This document shows, one piece after another, positions 19,901-27,406 of a DNA stretch of 64,000 nt (position 1 is its first letter; each line of letters begins with the position of its first letter). This DNA is from Muribaculaceae bacterium (GTDB lineage: Bacteria; Bacteroidota; Bacteroidia; Bacteroidales; Muribaculaceae). The notes under the pieces were generated by a model. The model was not told the origin of the DNA. It did no database searches and saw nothing but the letters and a program-made list of their open reading frames with translations. The translations under genes were made by a program, and so were the position numbers. The stretch is from assembly GCA_023667285.1 (NCBI GenBank), contig JAMPAK010000001.1, positions 355,140-419,139 on the forward strand, read 5' to 3'.

Positions 19901-21320
19901 GTCCGTTATACGTGTACTCATAGGCCACGGCAAGCACCTCGTCGGCGCTCAGTGCGCTCTTCAGGGAGATGTAGCCGAGAGTGGAGTTGAGGGTATATTC
20001 AGAGGATGTGAGCAGACGGGCTGACTCGACCTTCTCATAGTCCTTGCCTCCGTCTATCCCATAGGCCTGGAGAGGGGCCAGCGTCTGAGTGACCGTATTG
20101 ATGTTCCTGGCACCTGGATAGTCTGCCTTGATGACAGAGAGGAGGTTGTTTGAGGAGTTTGTGGGGATATCAATCGAGAGATTGGGCTGCCAGTATGTGC
20201 TGGAGAGGTGTGAGTTCTCACCGAGGTCCATGAAGCCCACGAAGTTGCGGCTCTGGTCGAAGCGGGAGTTCTTGTTGGTCACCCAGACTTCGATGCGGGT
20301 GATCTTTATTCCTGATGAGACAAATGGGAGTTTCGATGCGAAACGGTCGTAGTTGTCGCGGAAATAGTGGGCCAGGAAGAAGTGGCGGTTCTGGTCATAC
20401 TCATCGGCGCGCACTTTGAAATCGGTGGTCTGCGCGCCACCCTTGGAGTTGACGGTGGTCGACTGCGAGTTCTGCTGTGAGACCAGAGCCGTGGCGGTGA
20501 GCTTGCCAAACTGGAGTTTGGTCTTGATGCCGAAGAGGGCGGCGCTTCCTCTGATCAGGGAGGAGCCGGTGGTCATGGATACATTTCCGGCCTCGATCGA
20601 CTTGACAATATCGTCCTCCTTACCCTCATAGGCCAGCTTGAGGTTCTTTGAGTCGAAGTCAAAGGTGGCGTCGGTGTTGTAGGTCATGTTGAACTTCATC
20701 CTGTCTCCCACGCTCGCCTGCACGGTGGCCTGGATTTTCTGGTCGAAGTCAAAGTAGGTCTTCCGGCGTGAATTGAGCGACAGAGCCGGGTTGTCTGTCT
20801 TGTTCGACTTTATGCCCATGGAGAGCGTGACGGAGCCCTGGGTCTTCAGCGCCACGCCGCCGGGGCCAAATATCTTCTCGAGCGGCCCGAGGGCAAAGTT
20901 CATGTCCAGGATGTTGAAGGGCTCCTTGTCAGGCTTGGTGAGGGCCTCGGAATTGCGCATGCGGAAATATGACCGCATCGACTCGCGGTTCTGCCATGCG
21001 TTATACTGCTCAGGCGTCAGATAGAACGGGGTGACAATCTCCTGCTCGCCTAGACGTGTCCTGACCACATAGAAGCCCAGAGAGGGGTCATACTCAGCTG
21101 TGGTGGTGATGTTTGAGGGTGTGGACAAGTCAGCGGCAAACTCCTGCTCCATCAGGTCCTCGTAGCTCTGCGGAAGCACCTGCTGCACCGGGAAGGGCAT
21201 CATTATGGAGTCTGCGGCGTCCAGGGGTGTCTGTGGAGCCGTGATGACTGGAGCCGGAGGGGTGAACTCAGTGGAGATATACTGGGCATACACACGCAGT
21301 CCCGCCACCGCGACCGCCAC
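13926..21320 (-). CDS. sprA: SprA, giant outer-membrane translocon of the type IX secretion system
   Basis: A roughly 2,465-residue protein matching SprA in size, in the N-terminal region (SMRSYFRMRN, LDMNFALGPLEKIFGP, QGSVTLSMGIK), and in many Tyr/Asn-rich beta-strand segments. SprA forms the very large outer-membrane barrel through which T9SS cargo leaves. The in-frame GTG at 21320 leaves only a stub of a signal peptide (AVAVAGLRVYAQ). The frame continues upstream as LKHRFDIFIRLILPGLLV with a basic n-region and hydrophobic core, but no ATG, GTG or TTG exists before the in-frame stop at 21399-21401. A CTG at 21371 is the best candidate start. It sits after ruvA, as in many Bacteroidota. Confidence 0.9.
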   Translation of the reverse strand: MAVAVAGLRVYAQYISTEFTPPAPVITAPQTPLDAADSIMMPFPVQQVLPQSYEDLMEQEFAADLSTPSNITTTAEYDPSLGFYVVRTRLGEQEIVTPFYLTPEQYNAWQNRESMRSYFRMRNSEALTKPDKEPFNILDMNFALGPLEKIFGPGGVALKTQGSVTLSMGIKSNKTDNPALSLNSRRKTYFDFDQKIQATVQASVGDRMKFNMTYNTDATFDFDSKNLKLAYEGKEDDIVKSIEAGNVSMTTGSSLIRGSAALFGIKTKLQFGKLTATALVSQQNSQSTTVNSKGGAQTTDFKVRADEYDQNRHFFLAHYFRDNYDRFASKLPFVSSGIKITRIEVWVTNKNSRFDQSRNFVGFMDLGENSHLSSTYWQPNLSIDIPTNSSNNLLSVIKADYPGARNINTVTQTLAPLQAYGIDGGKDYEKVESARLLTSSEYTLNSTLGYISLKSALSADEVLAVAYEYTYNGQVYQVGEFSADITTTDQSLYLKMLKSTTIDTRLPMWDLMMKNVYSLGAYQVQKQNFRLNIKYLSDTTGTEISYLPIPSISNLPLLQVMNLDRIDTNENSNPDGFFDFIEGYTILAAQGKVIFPVVEPFGQHLAEKIGNPEIAKQYVYQELYDSTIVVARQFADKNKFTLEGKYQASSGSQIRLNAMNVPRGSVIVTAGGVTLTENSDYTVDYAMGIVTITNQSIIDSGQSISVTLENQSLFSTQRKTLVGLDLNYKFNKDFNVGATIMHFSEKSLTEKVNIGDEVVNNTMWGLNTQYNTRFMWLTNLLNKIPTVNALSPSTLSLQAEFAQLIPHAQKSGSNKGSSYIDDFESTQIGIDLRSPYSWFLASTPYDPSADALFPEAALSNDVAYGKNRALLNWYFIDRMFTARNSSMCPGYIKADPKQMNNPYIREVTSREIFPGRQLAYGESNTIQTLNLSFYPSERGPYNLDATEIDDRGNLLRPEKRWGGIMRKMDNTNFETSNIEYVQFWMLSPFLDPDADNLEGGDLYLNFGEISEDILKDGLKSYENGIPVDGNEQYMDSTVWGRVSRQNSLTYAFDNGTSSRPIQDVGLDGLRNDDEFTFSSYGRYLDQLRAKLAPEALAEMMEDAFSPFNDPAGDNYHFFRGYDYDEQRLGVLERYKRYNGVEGNSLSPDDAPDPLYQSSRSLPDVEDINQDNTLNEYERYFQYKVSIRPEDLEVGKNYITDKQVSIVANHDGSTQEVVWYQFKIPLSDYQKVVGNITDFSTIRFARMFMTGFKAPTHLRFATLELVKGEWRPYDFNLNTRGDTPAEGQLDISVVNIEENADREPVNYVLPPGVTRIQDPGQSQILQLNEQSMALKVVGLQAGDARAVYRNTILDLRNYKRMQMWVHAEKLIDDLTNLRSGEISVFIRLGSDVKSNYYEYEVPLDLTPPGHYSDDASGRWEVWPRNNYLNFDLQTLVDLKKERNRARNEQQPGVGFAVPFTSRDPANERNRITVMGNPSLSEVRVLLVGVRNNSPTAKDGIVWLNELKVTDFNNSGGWAAKGTVNLGVSDIATLNFGAHIETAGFGSVDQALNSRRMDDYEQYNFAMQVDAGRFLPEKAKLRAPIYYSVSKEKTTPLYNPLDQDVKLKDALDDCVNQHQRDSIEAFAVERTTVKSFSISGLKFDVKSKNPMPWDPANFTLNFSFNKQSHTDPTTEYENTNDYRGSLQYSYTPYNKGVRPFLTLFDSKNKNLRFLREWEFNYLPTNISFLTTISRYYYELQTRSETDVDFQLPVSVSKNFIWDRQFALTWNLTKSLTMNFNSNTSARIEETMGAVNKKLFPDKYKEWKDTVLQSLLSMGTPWSYNQSFVASYRAPFNRIPILDWITANASYNATYRWDRGSEVDGISMGNSIANQAAFNTDGRINFETLYNKFKYTKEINQRFAAKKGPVTKPKPKKYERTFTLKPDTTLTVKHNLRNSKVKIVALDDAGNPFKITHRVVDPNTIEVLTRGNQNIKLTIEEILNEKRSLWHEIRDYSARFVMSPRSLAVRYRNTRSMSIPLFRPEIGNIFGQTHSAGPMAPGLDFAFGFAGDDYIDKALSRGWLITDDGQTSPANFARTNELNIELTVEPIKGLKIVLTTNRTENRTRSIQFMYDNMPTTLAGSYTKTHVALKTALKHFKPENGYQSEAFDKFLSYIPVMAERIQNQYIGLNYPQGGFMDGNINAGNPFNPQVGAIPQTSSDVLIPAFIAAYSGRDPHKQYLDPFPSFAAALPNWRVTYDGLLYMGNLRNIFKSFTLSHAYQCTYSVGSYSSFLNWLPAEGSSKLGFALNEATGEPVPSSPYNISSVAITEKFAPLIGAAVTLKNEMTFSAEYRDSRTLTLNTSAGQVVEANQRGITVGVGYKIVGFNTVLKMKGSGQGISNDLTLNGDFSIAETQALIRRIETAYTQATSGTRTINFNLAANYVMSRRLTIGAFFDHQINTPIVSSTSYPTTNTSFGINLNLSLAR

Positions 21321-21393
21321 GAGGAGGCCGGGGAGGATAAGCCTGATGAATATGTCGAACCTGTGTTTCAGTGTCGTGGTCGGGGTGAGCGTT

Positions 21394-21990
21394 TCACATC
21401 ATGCCGAGAGCCTTCTTGATGGCTGCCTCCACCTTGATGTCAGGCTGTGCGTCGAATATGCGGCGCAACACTTTCTGTGACTGTGGTCTCGGAAATCCGA
21501 GGGCCACCATGGCGGCGAGTGCCTCCTCCTGGACTGCAGTGAGGGCCGGAGCGGCTGACGGCTGACTTAATAACGTGTCGTCCGAGGGTTTTATTTTATC
21601 CTTGAGGTCAACAATTATCCTTTGTGCCGTCTTTGCGCCGATTCCCTTGACTGCCTTGAGCAAGGTGTGGTCTCCTGAGGTGATGACCGCTCGCAGATCT
21701 TCGGGCTTGATGGAGGAGAGAATCAGGAGCGCCGTCCCGGGGCCGACGCCCGAGACTCCGATGAGAAGCCTGAACAGTTCGCGCTCCTCGCTGTCGATGA
21801 AGCCATAGAGTGTCCATGAGTCCTCGCGTATCACTTCGTGAATGAGCAGGCGCACCTCCCCTTTCATGCTGTGTATCTTCTCAAAGGAATTTAGCGATAT
21901 GAGGGCCACATAGCCCACGCCTGAAGCAGTGTCGATCACTACACTTGTCGGCGTGACCTCGGCGAGCGGCCCCTTGAGATATTCAATCAT
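21394..21990 (-). CDS. ruvA: Holliday junction branch migration protein RuvA
   Basis: A 198-residue DNA-binding subunit of RuvAB. It has the N-terminal OB domain (MIEYLKGPLAEV, IHEVIREDSWTLYGF), helix-hairpin-helix motifs (LIGVSGVGPGTA, LKAVKGIGAKTAQRI) and domain III near the end. ATG 21990 was chosen over 22023 because it gives the family N-terminus and because the upstream extension runs into the rpsP terminator. It is followed by sprA. Confidence 0.93.
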   Translation of the reverse strand: MIEYLKGPLAEVTPTSVVIDTASGVGYVALISLNSFEKIHSMKGEVRLLIHEVIREDSWTLYGFIDSEERELFRLLIGVSGVGPGTALLILSSIKPEDLRAVITSGDHTLLKAVKGIGAKTAQRIIVDLKDKIKPSDDTLLSQPSAAPALTAVQEEALAAMVALGFPRPQSQKVLRRIFDAQPDIKVEAAIKKALGMM

Positions 21991-22001
21991 AGGTATATTA
22001 T

Positions 22002-22041
22002 AAAAAACCACGGGGATGGCCATTGTGGGCTACCCCCGTGG
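22002..22041 (-). terminator. Rho-independent terminator of rpsP
   Basis: On the minus strand a perfect 8-bp stem ccacgggg/ccccgtgg (22034-22041 with 22008-22015) is followed by six Ts (22007-22002). It lies between the rpsP stop and the ruvA start. Confidence 0.85.
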
Positions 22042-22081
22042 ATGATTGTTCGGAGTTTCTGTGTCCGGGGCAGAGGGTTGA

Positions 22082-22624
22082 TTACTCTGCGGCGGCCTCT
22101 TCAGCAGCGGGAGCCTCAGCGTCAGCATTGGCAGCTGCCTCAGCCTCGGCAGCAGCGGCTGCGGCCTCGGCTTTCTTCTTGGCTACGGCCTCAGCCTTAG
22201 CCTTGTTCTGAGCCTGCTCGGCCTCAAGGCGAGCCTTAGCGGCCTGCTCCTTCTTGTCGGCCATAGAGGCGCGGAGGGTGTCGACTGACTTCTGCTTGGC
22301 GGCTTTCCAGGCGTCGAAACGGCGCTGTGCCTCAGCCTCGTCAAATGCGCCCTTCTTCACACCGCCCTGGAGGTGTTTCATGAGAAGCACACCTTCGTTT
22401 GAGAGGATTGTGCGGACTGTGTCTGTGGGCTGTGCGCCACAGTTGACCCAATACAAAGCACGCTCGAAATTGAGTGTTACTGTAGCAGGATTAGTGTTCG
22501 GATTATAAGAACCTATCCTTTCAATAAATCTACCATCTCGTGGTGCCCTGCTATCGGCGATAACAATAGGATAGAACGCATAGTTCTTGCGACCATGGCG
22601 TTGCAGTCTGATTTTTGTTGCCAT
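22082..22624 (-). CDS. rpsP: 30S ribosomal protein S16 with Ala-rich C-terminal extension
   Basis: A 180-residue protein whose first ~80 residues are S16 ([51 protein letters not shown]). The remaining ~100 residues form a charged helix and an Ala/Glu-rich tail, about twice the usual bacterial S16 length. Long tails of this kind occur in Bacteroidota. It is a single-gene unit with its own -7 box (22656-22663) and terminator (22002-22041). Confidence 0.95.
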   Translation of the reverse strand: MATKIRLQRHGRKNYAFYPIVIADSRAPRDGRFIERIGSYNPNTNPATVTLNFERALYWVNCGAQPTDTVRTILSNEGVLLMKHLQGGVKKGAFDEAEAQRRFDAWKAAKQKSVDTLRASMADKKEQAAKARLEAEQAQNKAKAEAVAKKKAEAAAAAAEAEAAANADAEAPAAEEAAAE

Positions 22625-22655
22625 TGATTGTGTTTTGTATGAGAAATTTCGGCCA

Positions 22656-22663
22656 CAAAATTA
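22656..22663 (-). promoter_or_regulatory. -7 box (TAATTTTG) for rpsP
   Basis: The minus strand reads TAATTTTG, 32 bases before ATG 22624. Confidence 0.65.
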
Positions 22664-22724
22664 CAAAATCCACCGTCCACCAACAAAAGTTTAACAACTT
22701 TTAACTAAACATAGGCTTACCTTT

Positions 22725-23945
22725 TCAACTCTCCGTGAGCCTCGACATGACAAGGCGGGAGGCGGCGACGGTGATGTCGGACGAGGTGACATCGAGGATA
22801 GAATCACGTATCTCCTTGTGGGTCAGTGCGCGTCCGCGATGGAGGGTGGCGCGCGCCACGGAGAGTATCTCCTGCTCGGTGTTGACCGATGAGACCGTCA
22901 TCTGGCCGAGATACTGTCGTTTGGCTGCATCGAGACGCCTGGGCGTGAGGCTGTCTGTCGACATCTCCGCAAGGGTCTGTGAGACCACACGCACACAACG
23001 GTTGACATCAGAAGGATCACAGCCGAAGTAGATGGTGAACAGCCCGCAGTCTGTCATCAGCGACGTTGAGGCATCTATCGAGTAGACGAGTCCCCGTCGT
23101 TCCCTGAGAGCCACATTGAGGATAGAATTCATGCCGGGGCCACCTATTATATTAGTAAGCAGTGCGAGCGCGTGGCGGTCAGGCGAGGCAAGTCCCCCGG
23201 TCCGGGCGCCCATCAGAGTGTGGGCCTGGTGAGTGTGGCGGTCAATCTGTTCTGTGAAAGTGTCCACGGGAGCGGGGAGGGAGCGGTGGAGAGGCTTCCC
23301 GGCGCGCGTCAGTGTGGAGAAGCAGCGCGAGGCTGTCCGCGACACCTCCTCGGGTGCGTCGGGGCCTGAGCAGAAGAGCACCATGCGCGATGGTGTGTAG
23401 CACTCCTCAATCCAGTGGCGGCAGACATCGGAGGTCAGGCGGGCCAGGCTTTCTCGTGAGCCAAGTATGGAGTGGGCTAGCGGGGAGCCGCGAAACGCCA
23501 GCTCGTCATAGTCATCGAAGATGCCATCCTGAGGGATGTCCAGATAGGTGTCTATCTCATCCTCTACGACAGCGCGCTCCTTCTCCAGCTCGCCTTCGGG
23601 AAAGATGGAGTTCTCCACAAGGTCGGCTATCAGATCGAAGGCACGGAGAGTGTTTCCGGCCGGATATGTGGAATAGACCACTGTCTCCTCCTTTGTTGTG
23701 TAGGCATTGAGCTCACCTCCAACGGCCTCCATGCGGTTGAGTATGTGCCAACCGCGGCGCCGCTGTGTACCTTTAAATATTGTATGTTCGACAAAGTGGG
23801 CCACACCCTCCACCTCAGACGTCTCATCGCGGCTTCCGGCATTGACCACCACGCCACAGTGACCCACCACCGCTCCCGGCCGGTGGATGCACACGGCCCT
23901 CATGCCTGACGGAAGGGTGAAATATGTGATATTGTCGTCCATCAT
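22725..23945 (-). CDS. M16 family zinc metallopeptidase
   Basis: A 406-residue insulinase/pitrilysin-family peptidase. The inverted zinc motif HFVEH is at residues 50-54 (His50, Glu53, His54), and a distal Glu ligand probably lies in VEDEIDTY near residue 130. NAYTTKEETVVY and the C-terminal inactive-half-like domain follow. No signal peptide is visible, so it is likely cytoplasmic. Start codons at 23945 and 23942 overlap the upstream ABC-F stop. Last gene of the GT2-folB-COG0523-ABC-F-M16 operon. Confidence 0.9.
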   Translation of the reverse strand: MMDDNITYFTLPSGMRAVCIHRPGAVVGHCGVVVNAGSRDETSEVEGVAHFVEHTIFKGTQRRRGWHILNRMEAVGGELNAYTTKEETVVYSTYPAGNTLRAFDLIADLVENSIFPEGELEKERAVVEDEIDTYLDIPQDGIFDDYDELAFRGSPLAHSILGSRESLARLTSDVCRHWIEECYTPSRMVLFCSGPDAPEEVSRTASRCFSTLTRAGKPLHRSLPAPVDTFTEQIDRHTHQAHTLMGARTGGLASPDRHALALLTNIIGGPGMNSILNVALRERRGLVYSIDASTSLMTDCGLFTIYFGCDPSDVNRCVRVVSQTLAEMSTDSLTPRRLDAAKRQYLGQMTVSSVNTEQEILSVARATLHRGRALTHKEIRDSILDVTSSDITVAASRLVMSRLTES

Positions 23946-25726
23946 TCGCGTTCTGAGAGTTCGAGCCAGCGCATCTCCTTGTCGTCCAGCAGGTTTTTGA
24001 CCTCCTCATAGCGGCGCGCTGCAGCCGCATAGTCACCCTTCACGGCTCCGGTGTTAAACTGGCTTTCCAGGTCAGCCTTCTCAGCCGTCAGAACGTCGAT
24101 CTCTGTGGTCAGAGCCTCAAGTTCTTTTCTTTCCTTGAAGGAGAGCCGTGCAGGGCGGTCTGCGGTGCGCTGACGGGTGGGCTTCTCCTTGCGCGGAGCC
24201 GCCTCCGCGGCCTCAGCCGCACGACGGGCCTTGAGCCATTCGCGATATTCGGAGTATGAGCCGGGAAAGTCACGGATCACGCCCTCGCCCTCCATTACAA
24301 ATAGGTGGTCCACTACAGAGTCAAGGAAATGCCTATCGTGAGAAATGACTATGACACACCCCTTAAACTCACGCAGATACTCCTCAAGAATGGCAAGCGT
24401 GGGGATGTCGAGGTCGTTTGTGGGCTCATCGAGTATCAGGAAGTTGGGCTGACGCACCAGGACGGCGGCAAGATTGAGACGGCGCCTTTCCCCACCGCTG
24501 AGTGTCGAAATATATTTCTGTTGGTCAGCAGGCGAGAATAGGAAGCGGGTCAGAAACTGCATGGGAGTGTAGCGCGAGATGCCGTCGAGGACTATGTCGT
24601 CCGTGATATCCGTGATGGCATCTATCACCTTCTTCCCTTCCGGGAGGTCGATTCCCTCCTGTGAGTAGTAGCCGAAACGGACGGTCTCGCCGACATTCCA
24701 CTCTCCGGAGTCCTGAGGGACAAGCCCCTGGAGCATCTTGATGAAGGTGGACTTTCCCACACCGTTCTCCCCGACTATGCCCACTTTCTCTCGTCGGGCA
24801 AAGGTATAGGAGAAGCCGTCGAGAATCACCTTGTCGCCGAATCGCTTTGAGATTCCCTCGGCTTCGAATATCTTAGAGCCGATATATGAGGAGCGGAAAT
24901 CCGTCGGGTCAATGGCACGGTCATCATATGAGACGGAGGCACGGCGCTTGAGCTCGTAGAAGTTGTCTATGCGAAACTTTGCCTTCCCTGCGCGGGCCTG
25001 AGGCTGACGGCGCATCCACTCCTGCTCGCGCCTGAGGGTGTTCTTGACCTTCGCCAGCTCAGCGTCCTGAGCCTCAAGCCACTCGGCGCGTCTGCGCAAG
25101 TAGTAGTCGAAATTGCCATCATATGTGAAAATCTGCCGTTGGTCTATCTCGATTATGCGCGAGCATACACGGTCGAGGAAATATCGGTCGTGCGTCACCA
25201 TGAGGAGAGTGACACGCTGACGCGTCAGGTAGTTCTCAAGCCACTCCACCGTTGAGATGTCCAGGTGGTTGGTGGGCTCATCGAGTATAAGAAGATCAGG
25301 TGCTGAGAGGAGAAGCCGCGCCAGGTCGACACGCTTCAACTGCCCGCCGGAGAGGGTGTCCACGCTCTGCGACATGTCTGTCACTCCGAGCTGCGACAAC
25401 ATCTGGCGGACGCGATCCTCACGGTTCCACTCATCGTGGCCGCTCTCAGGAATTACCGGCAGGAGGTTATCCATCAATGACTTTGAGGGGTCGAGCACAG
25501 ACAACTGCGAGAGGAAGCCCACACGGACACCGCTGCGGAATGTGATGGTGCCGCTGTCAGGACTCTCTCCTCCGGCTATGAGGCGGAGTAGGGTTGACTT
25601 TCCCGTGCCATTGCGCGCTATGATGCCTATCTTGTCACCCTCGCTGACACCGAAAGTGACATCGCCGAAGAGCAGACGGTCTCCATAGCTCTTGGTGAGA
25701 TTGTCTACAAGGAGGAGCGGCTTCAT
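23942..25726 (-). CDS. ABC-F family ATPase
   Basis: A 594-residue soluble protein with two ABC domains and no membrane segments. Walker A motifs are ARNGTGKST and GENGVGKST; signatures are LSGGQLKRV and LSGGERRRL; Walker B motifs are LILDEPTNHLD and LILDEPTNDLD. An inter-domain linker is followed by a charged C-terminal coiled coil (about 520-594), as in Uup/EttA relatives. ABC-F proteins act on ribosomes or, for Uup, in DNA repair; the subfamily cannot be fixed by eye. Overlaps its neighbours by four bases on both sides. Confidence 0.92.
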   Translation of the reverse strand: MKPLLLVDNLTKSYGDRLLFGDVTFGVSEGDKIGIIARNGTGKSTLLRLIAGGESPDSGTITFRSGVRVGFLSQLSVLDPSKSLMDNLLPVIPESGHDEWNREDRVRQMLSQLGVTDMSQSVDTLSGGQLKRVDLARLLLSAPDLLILDEPTNHLDISTVEWLENYLTRQRVTLLMVTHDRYFLDRVCSRIIEIDQRQIFTYDGNFDYYLRRRAEWLEAQDAELAKVKNTLRREQEWMRRQPQARAGKAKFRIDNFYELKRRASVSYDDRAIDPTDFRSSYIGSKIFEAEGISKRFGDKVILDGFSYTFARREKVGIVGENGVGKSTFIKMLQGLVPQDSGEWNVGETVRFGYYSQEGIDLPEGKKVIDAITDITDDIVLDGISRYTPMQFLTRFLFSPADQQKYISTLSGGERRRLNLAAVLVRQPNFLILDEPTNDLDIPTLAILEEYLREFKGCVIVISHDRHFLDSVVDHLFVMEGEGVIRDFPGSYSEYREWLKARRAAEAAEAAPRKEKPTRQRTADRPARLSFKERKELEALTTEIDVLTAEKADLESQFNTGAVKGDYAAAARRYEEVKNLLDDKEMRWLELSERE

Positions 25727-27021
25727 TTGTCAAGACAGGCGTCCAGAGCCTTGGTGATGGCCTCGCGGTCCATGTCGCGGCCGATAAAGACAATCTTTAT
25801 CATGCGGTCGCCATACTCGTCGTCCCAGTCCTTCATCATGCCGGGATTCTCTTCGAGGAGCTGGCGGAACTCATCCTCGGGTGCGGTTGCAAACCACAGG
25901 CCGGCCTCGCGCAGCTGCTTCTGACGCCCGGCACTCTCAAAGAGATAGCTCATGTCAGTGTTGTTGCTGAAATAGCAGATGCCTTTGGCGCGGATGACCT
26001 CCTTGGGCCACTGACGGGCGCAGAACCAGTCAAACTTATTGAGATCGAAGGCCGGACGGCGATAGTAGACAAATGTCCCGATGCCATATTCCTCAGCCTC
26101 GCCCTCCCCGTCGTGGTGGTGGTGATGGTGGTGATGTCCGCATGAGCACTCTCCTCCATGATGTGACTCGCACTCCTCATCGTGGTCGTCGTCATTATGG
26201 CCATGGTGGTGATGGTGGTGATGTTCATGCTCCTCCTCATCGTGGTCGTGGTGATGGTGGTGGTGATGCTCCTCTTCCTCGCGCTCTATCTCTGCATTGT
26301 CGCGGTCTATCTCGCGAATCCATGCAGCCGAGGTGGCCACGTCGTTGAAGACAAACTTGTGGGTGTTGATGATGCGGTCGAGGTCGACATCGGCATAATC
26401 ACACTCTATTATCTCGGCCTGTGGCTGAAGCGCGCGGACCACGGCACGGATATGGGCAAGCTCCTCAGGCGTCACCTCAGACGCCTTGTTGAGAAGGATG
26501 ATGTTGCAGAATTCAATCTGCTGGATAATAAGATTCTCTATATCCTCCTCGTCCAGATTCTCCTTCTTCAGTGAGTCTCCGGCGCCAAACTCGTCGCGCA
26601 GACGCAGAGCATCGACGACGGTGACAATGCAGTCAAGGCGAGGTGTCCCGTGCTTGGTGAAGTTCTCACCCATCTGCGGAATGGAGCAAATGGTCTGGGC
26701 TATCGGGGCAGGCTCGCAGACACCGCTGGCCTCGATGACGATATAGTCGAAACGGTCCATGGCCATGATGTCCTCAATCTGTTTCACAAGATCCATCTTG
26801 AGTGTGCAGCAGATACATCCGTTCTGGAGCGCCACGAGGCTATCGTCCTTCGTGTCGACGATGCCTCCACGCTCTATGAGGTCAGCGTCGATGTTGACCT
26901 CGCCGATATCGTTCACTATGACGGCAAATTTGATGCCGCGGCGGTTGGAGAGGATATGGTTGACAAGTGTGGTCTTGCCACTGCCGAGATAGCCGGTGAG
27001 AAGAAGTATGGGAGTGTTCAT
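25723..27021 (-). CDS. COG0523/CobW-family GTPase with His-rich metal-binding loop
   Basis: A 432-residue G3E GTPase. The P-loop GYLGSGKTT is at 10-18, the metal motif CICC at 69-72, NKASE serves as the base motif, and a CobW C-terminal domain occupies about 315-430. Residues 252-303 hold about 28 histidines mixed with Asp/Glu, plus a CSCG. Such proteins are zinc (sometimes cobalt or nickel) metallochaperones; the His block suggests zinc storage or delivery, which is inference. No Zur-box-like operator is evident upstream; it is in an operon with folB, 22 bases before it. Confidence 0.9.
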   Translation of the reverse strand: MNTPILLLTGYLGSGKTTLVNHILSNRRGIKFAVIVNDIGEVNIDADLIERGGIVDTKDDSLVALQNGCICCTLKMDLVKQIEDIMAMDRFDYIVIEASGVCEPAPIAQTICSIPQMGENFTKHGTPRLDCIVTVVDALRLRDEFGAGDSLKKENLDEEDIENLIIQQIEFCNIILLNKASEVTPEELAHIRAVVRALQPQAEIIECDYADVDLDRIINTHKFVFNDVATSAAWIREIDRDNAEIEREEEEHHHHHHHDHDEEEHEHHHHHHHGHNDDDHDEECESHHGGECSCGHHHHHHHHDGEGEAEEYGIGTFVYYRRPAFDLNKFDWFCARQWPKEVIRAKGICYFSNNTDMSYLFESAGRQKQLREAGLWFATAPEDEFRQLLEENPGMMKDWDDEYGDRMIKIVFIGRDMDREAITKALDACLDK

Positions 27022-27043
27022 ATTTTTTGAATTGCTTGTGGTT

Positions 27044-27406
27044 TCACCATTCTAAAACGATGGCTACTGATGATAGTTCGGCGGGGACAGGAGGGGTTAT
27101 CTTGGACACCCTGACCATTCCGCCTTCAATGAGAGGGAATTTCTTGAGAAGAGCCGAGCGGATGCGCGATGCCACATGCTCCAGGAGGGCTGAGGGGATC
27201 TCCATCTCGAGTTTTATGACCTCTATGGCCTCCGCATAGTTGAGGGTCGAGCCAACATCATCTGTGGCGGCCGCCTCCTCGAGGGGATAGCGGAGCCTGA
27301 CGGAGACCTCAAAGAGATTGCCCACACGGGTCTCCTGAGGGTCGACCCCATGGCGAGCCATCAGGCGCAGTCCGTTGATCTCGATTGTTCCTGTCATCAT
27401 CCCCAT
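27044..27406 (-). CDS. folB: Dihydroneopterin aldolase
   Basis: A 120-residue folate biosynthesis enzyme converting dihydroneopterin to 6-hydroxymethyl-dihydropterin and glycolaldehyde. It begins GTIEINGLRLMARHGV, has LNYAEAIEVI and LLEHVASRI with the active-site Glu/Lys region, and ends in the conserved KITPPVPAELSSVAI. The start may be ATG 27406 or 27397. Its 5' end overlaps the 3' end of the GT2 gene by about 10 bases. Confidence 0.92.
   Translation of the reverse strand: MGMMTGTIEINGLRLMARHGVDPQETRVGNLFEVSVRLRYPLEEAAATDDVGSTLNYAEAIEVIKLEMEIPSALLEHVASRIRSALLKKFPLIEGGMVRVSKITPPVPAELSSVAIVLEW

Noticed and set aside
22023-22211. Plus-strand Ala/Ser-rich frame opposite rpsP
   Set aside because: Antisense of the Ala-rich tail of S16; also overlaps the terminator.
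26110-26275. Possible minisatellite or CRISPR-like repeat
   Set aside because: The repetition is His/Asp codons in a recognised gene; there are no spacers or regular units.
26073-26574. Plus-strand frames opposite the His-rich GTPase
   Set aside because: They mirror the His-codon repeat on the other strand and have no family features; artefacts of low-complexity DNA.
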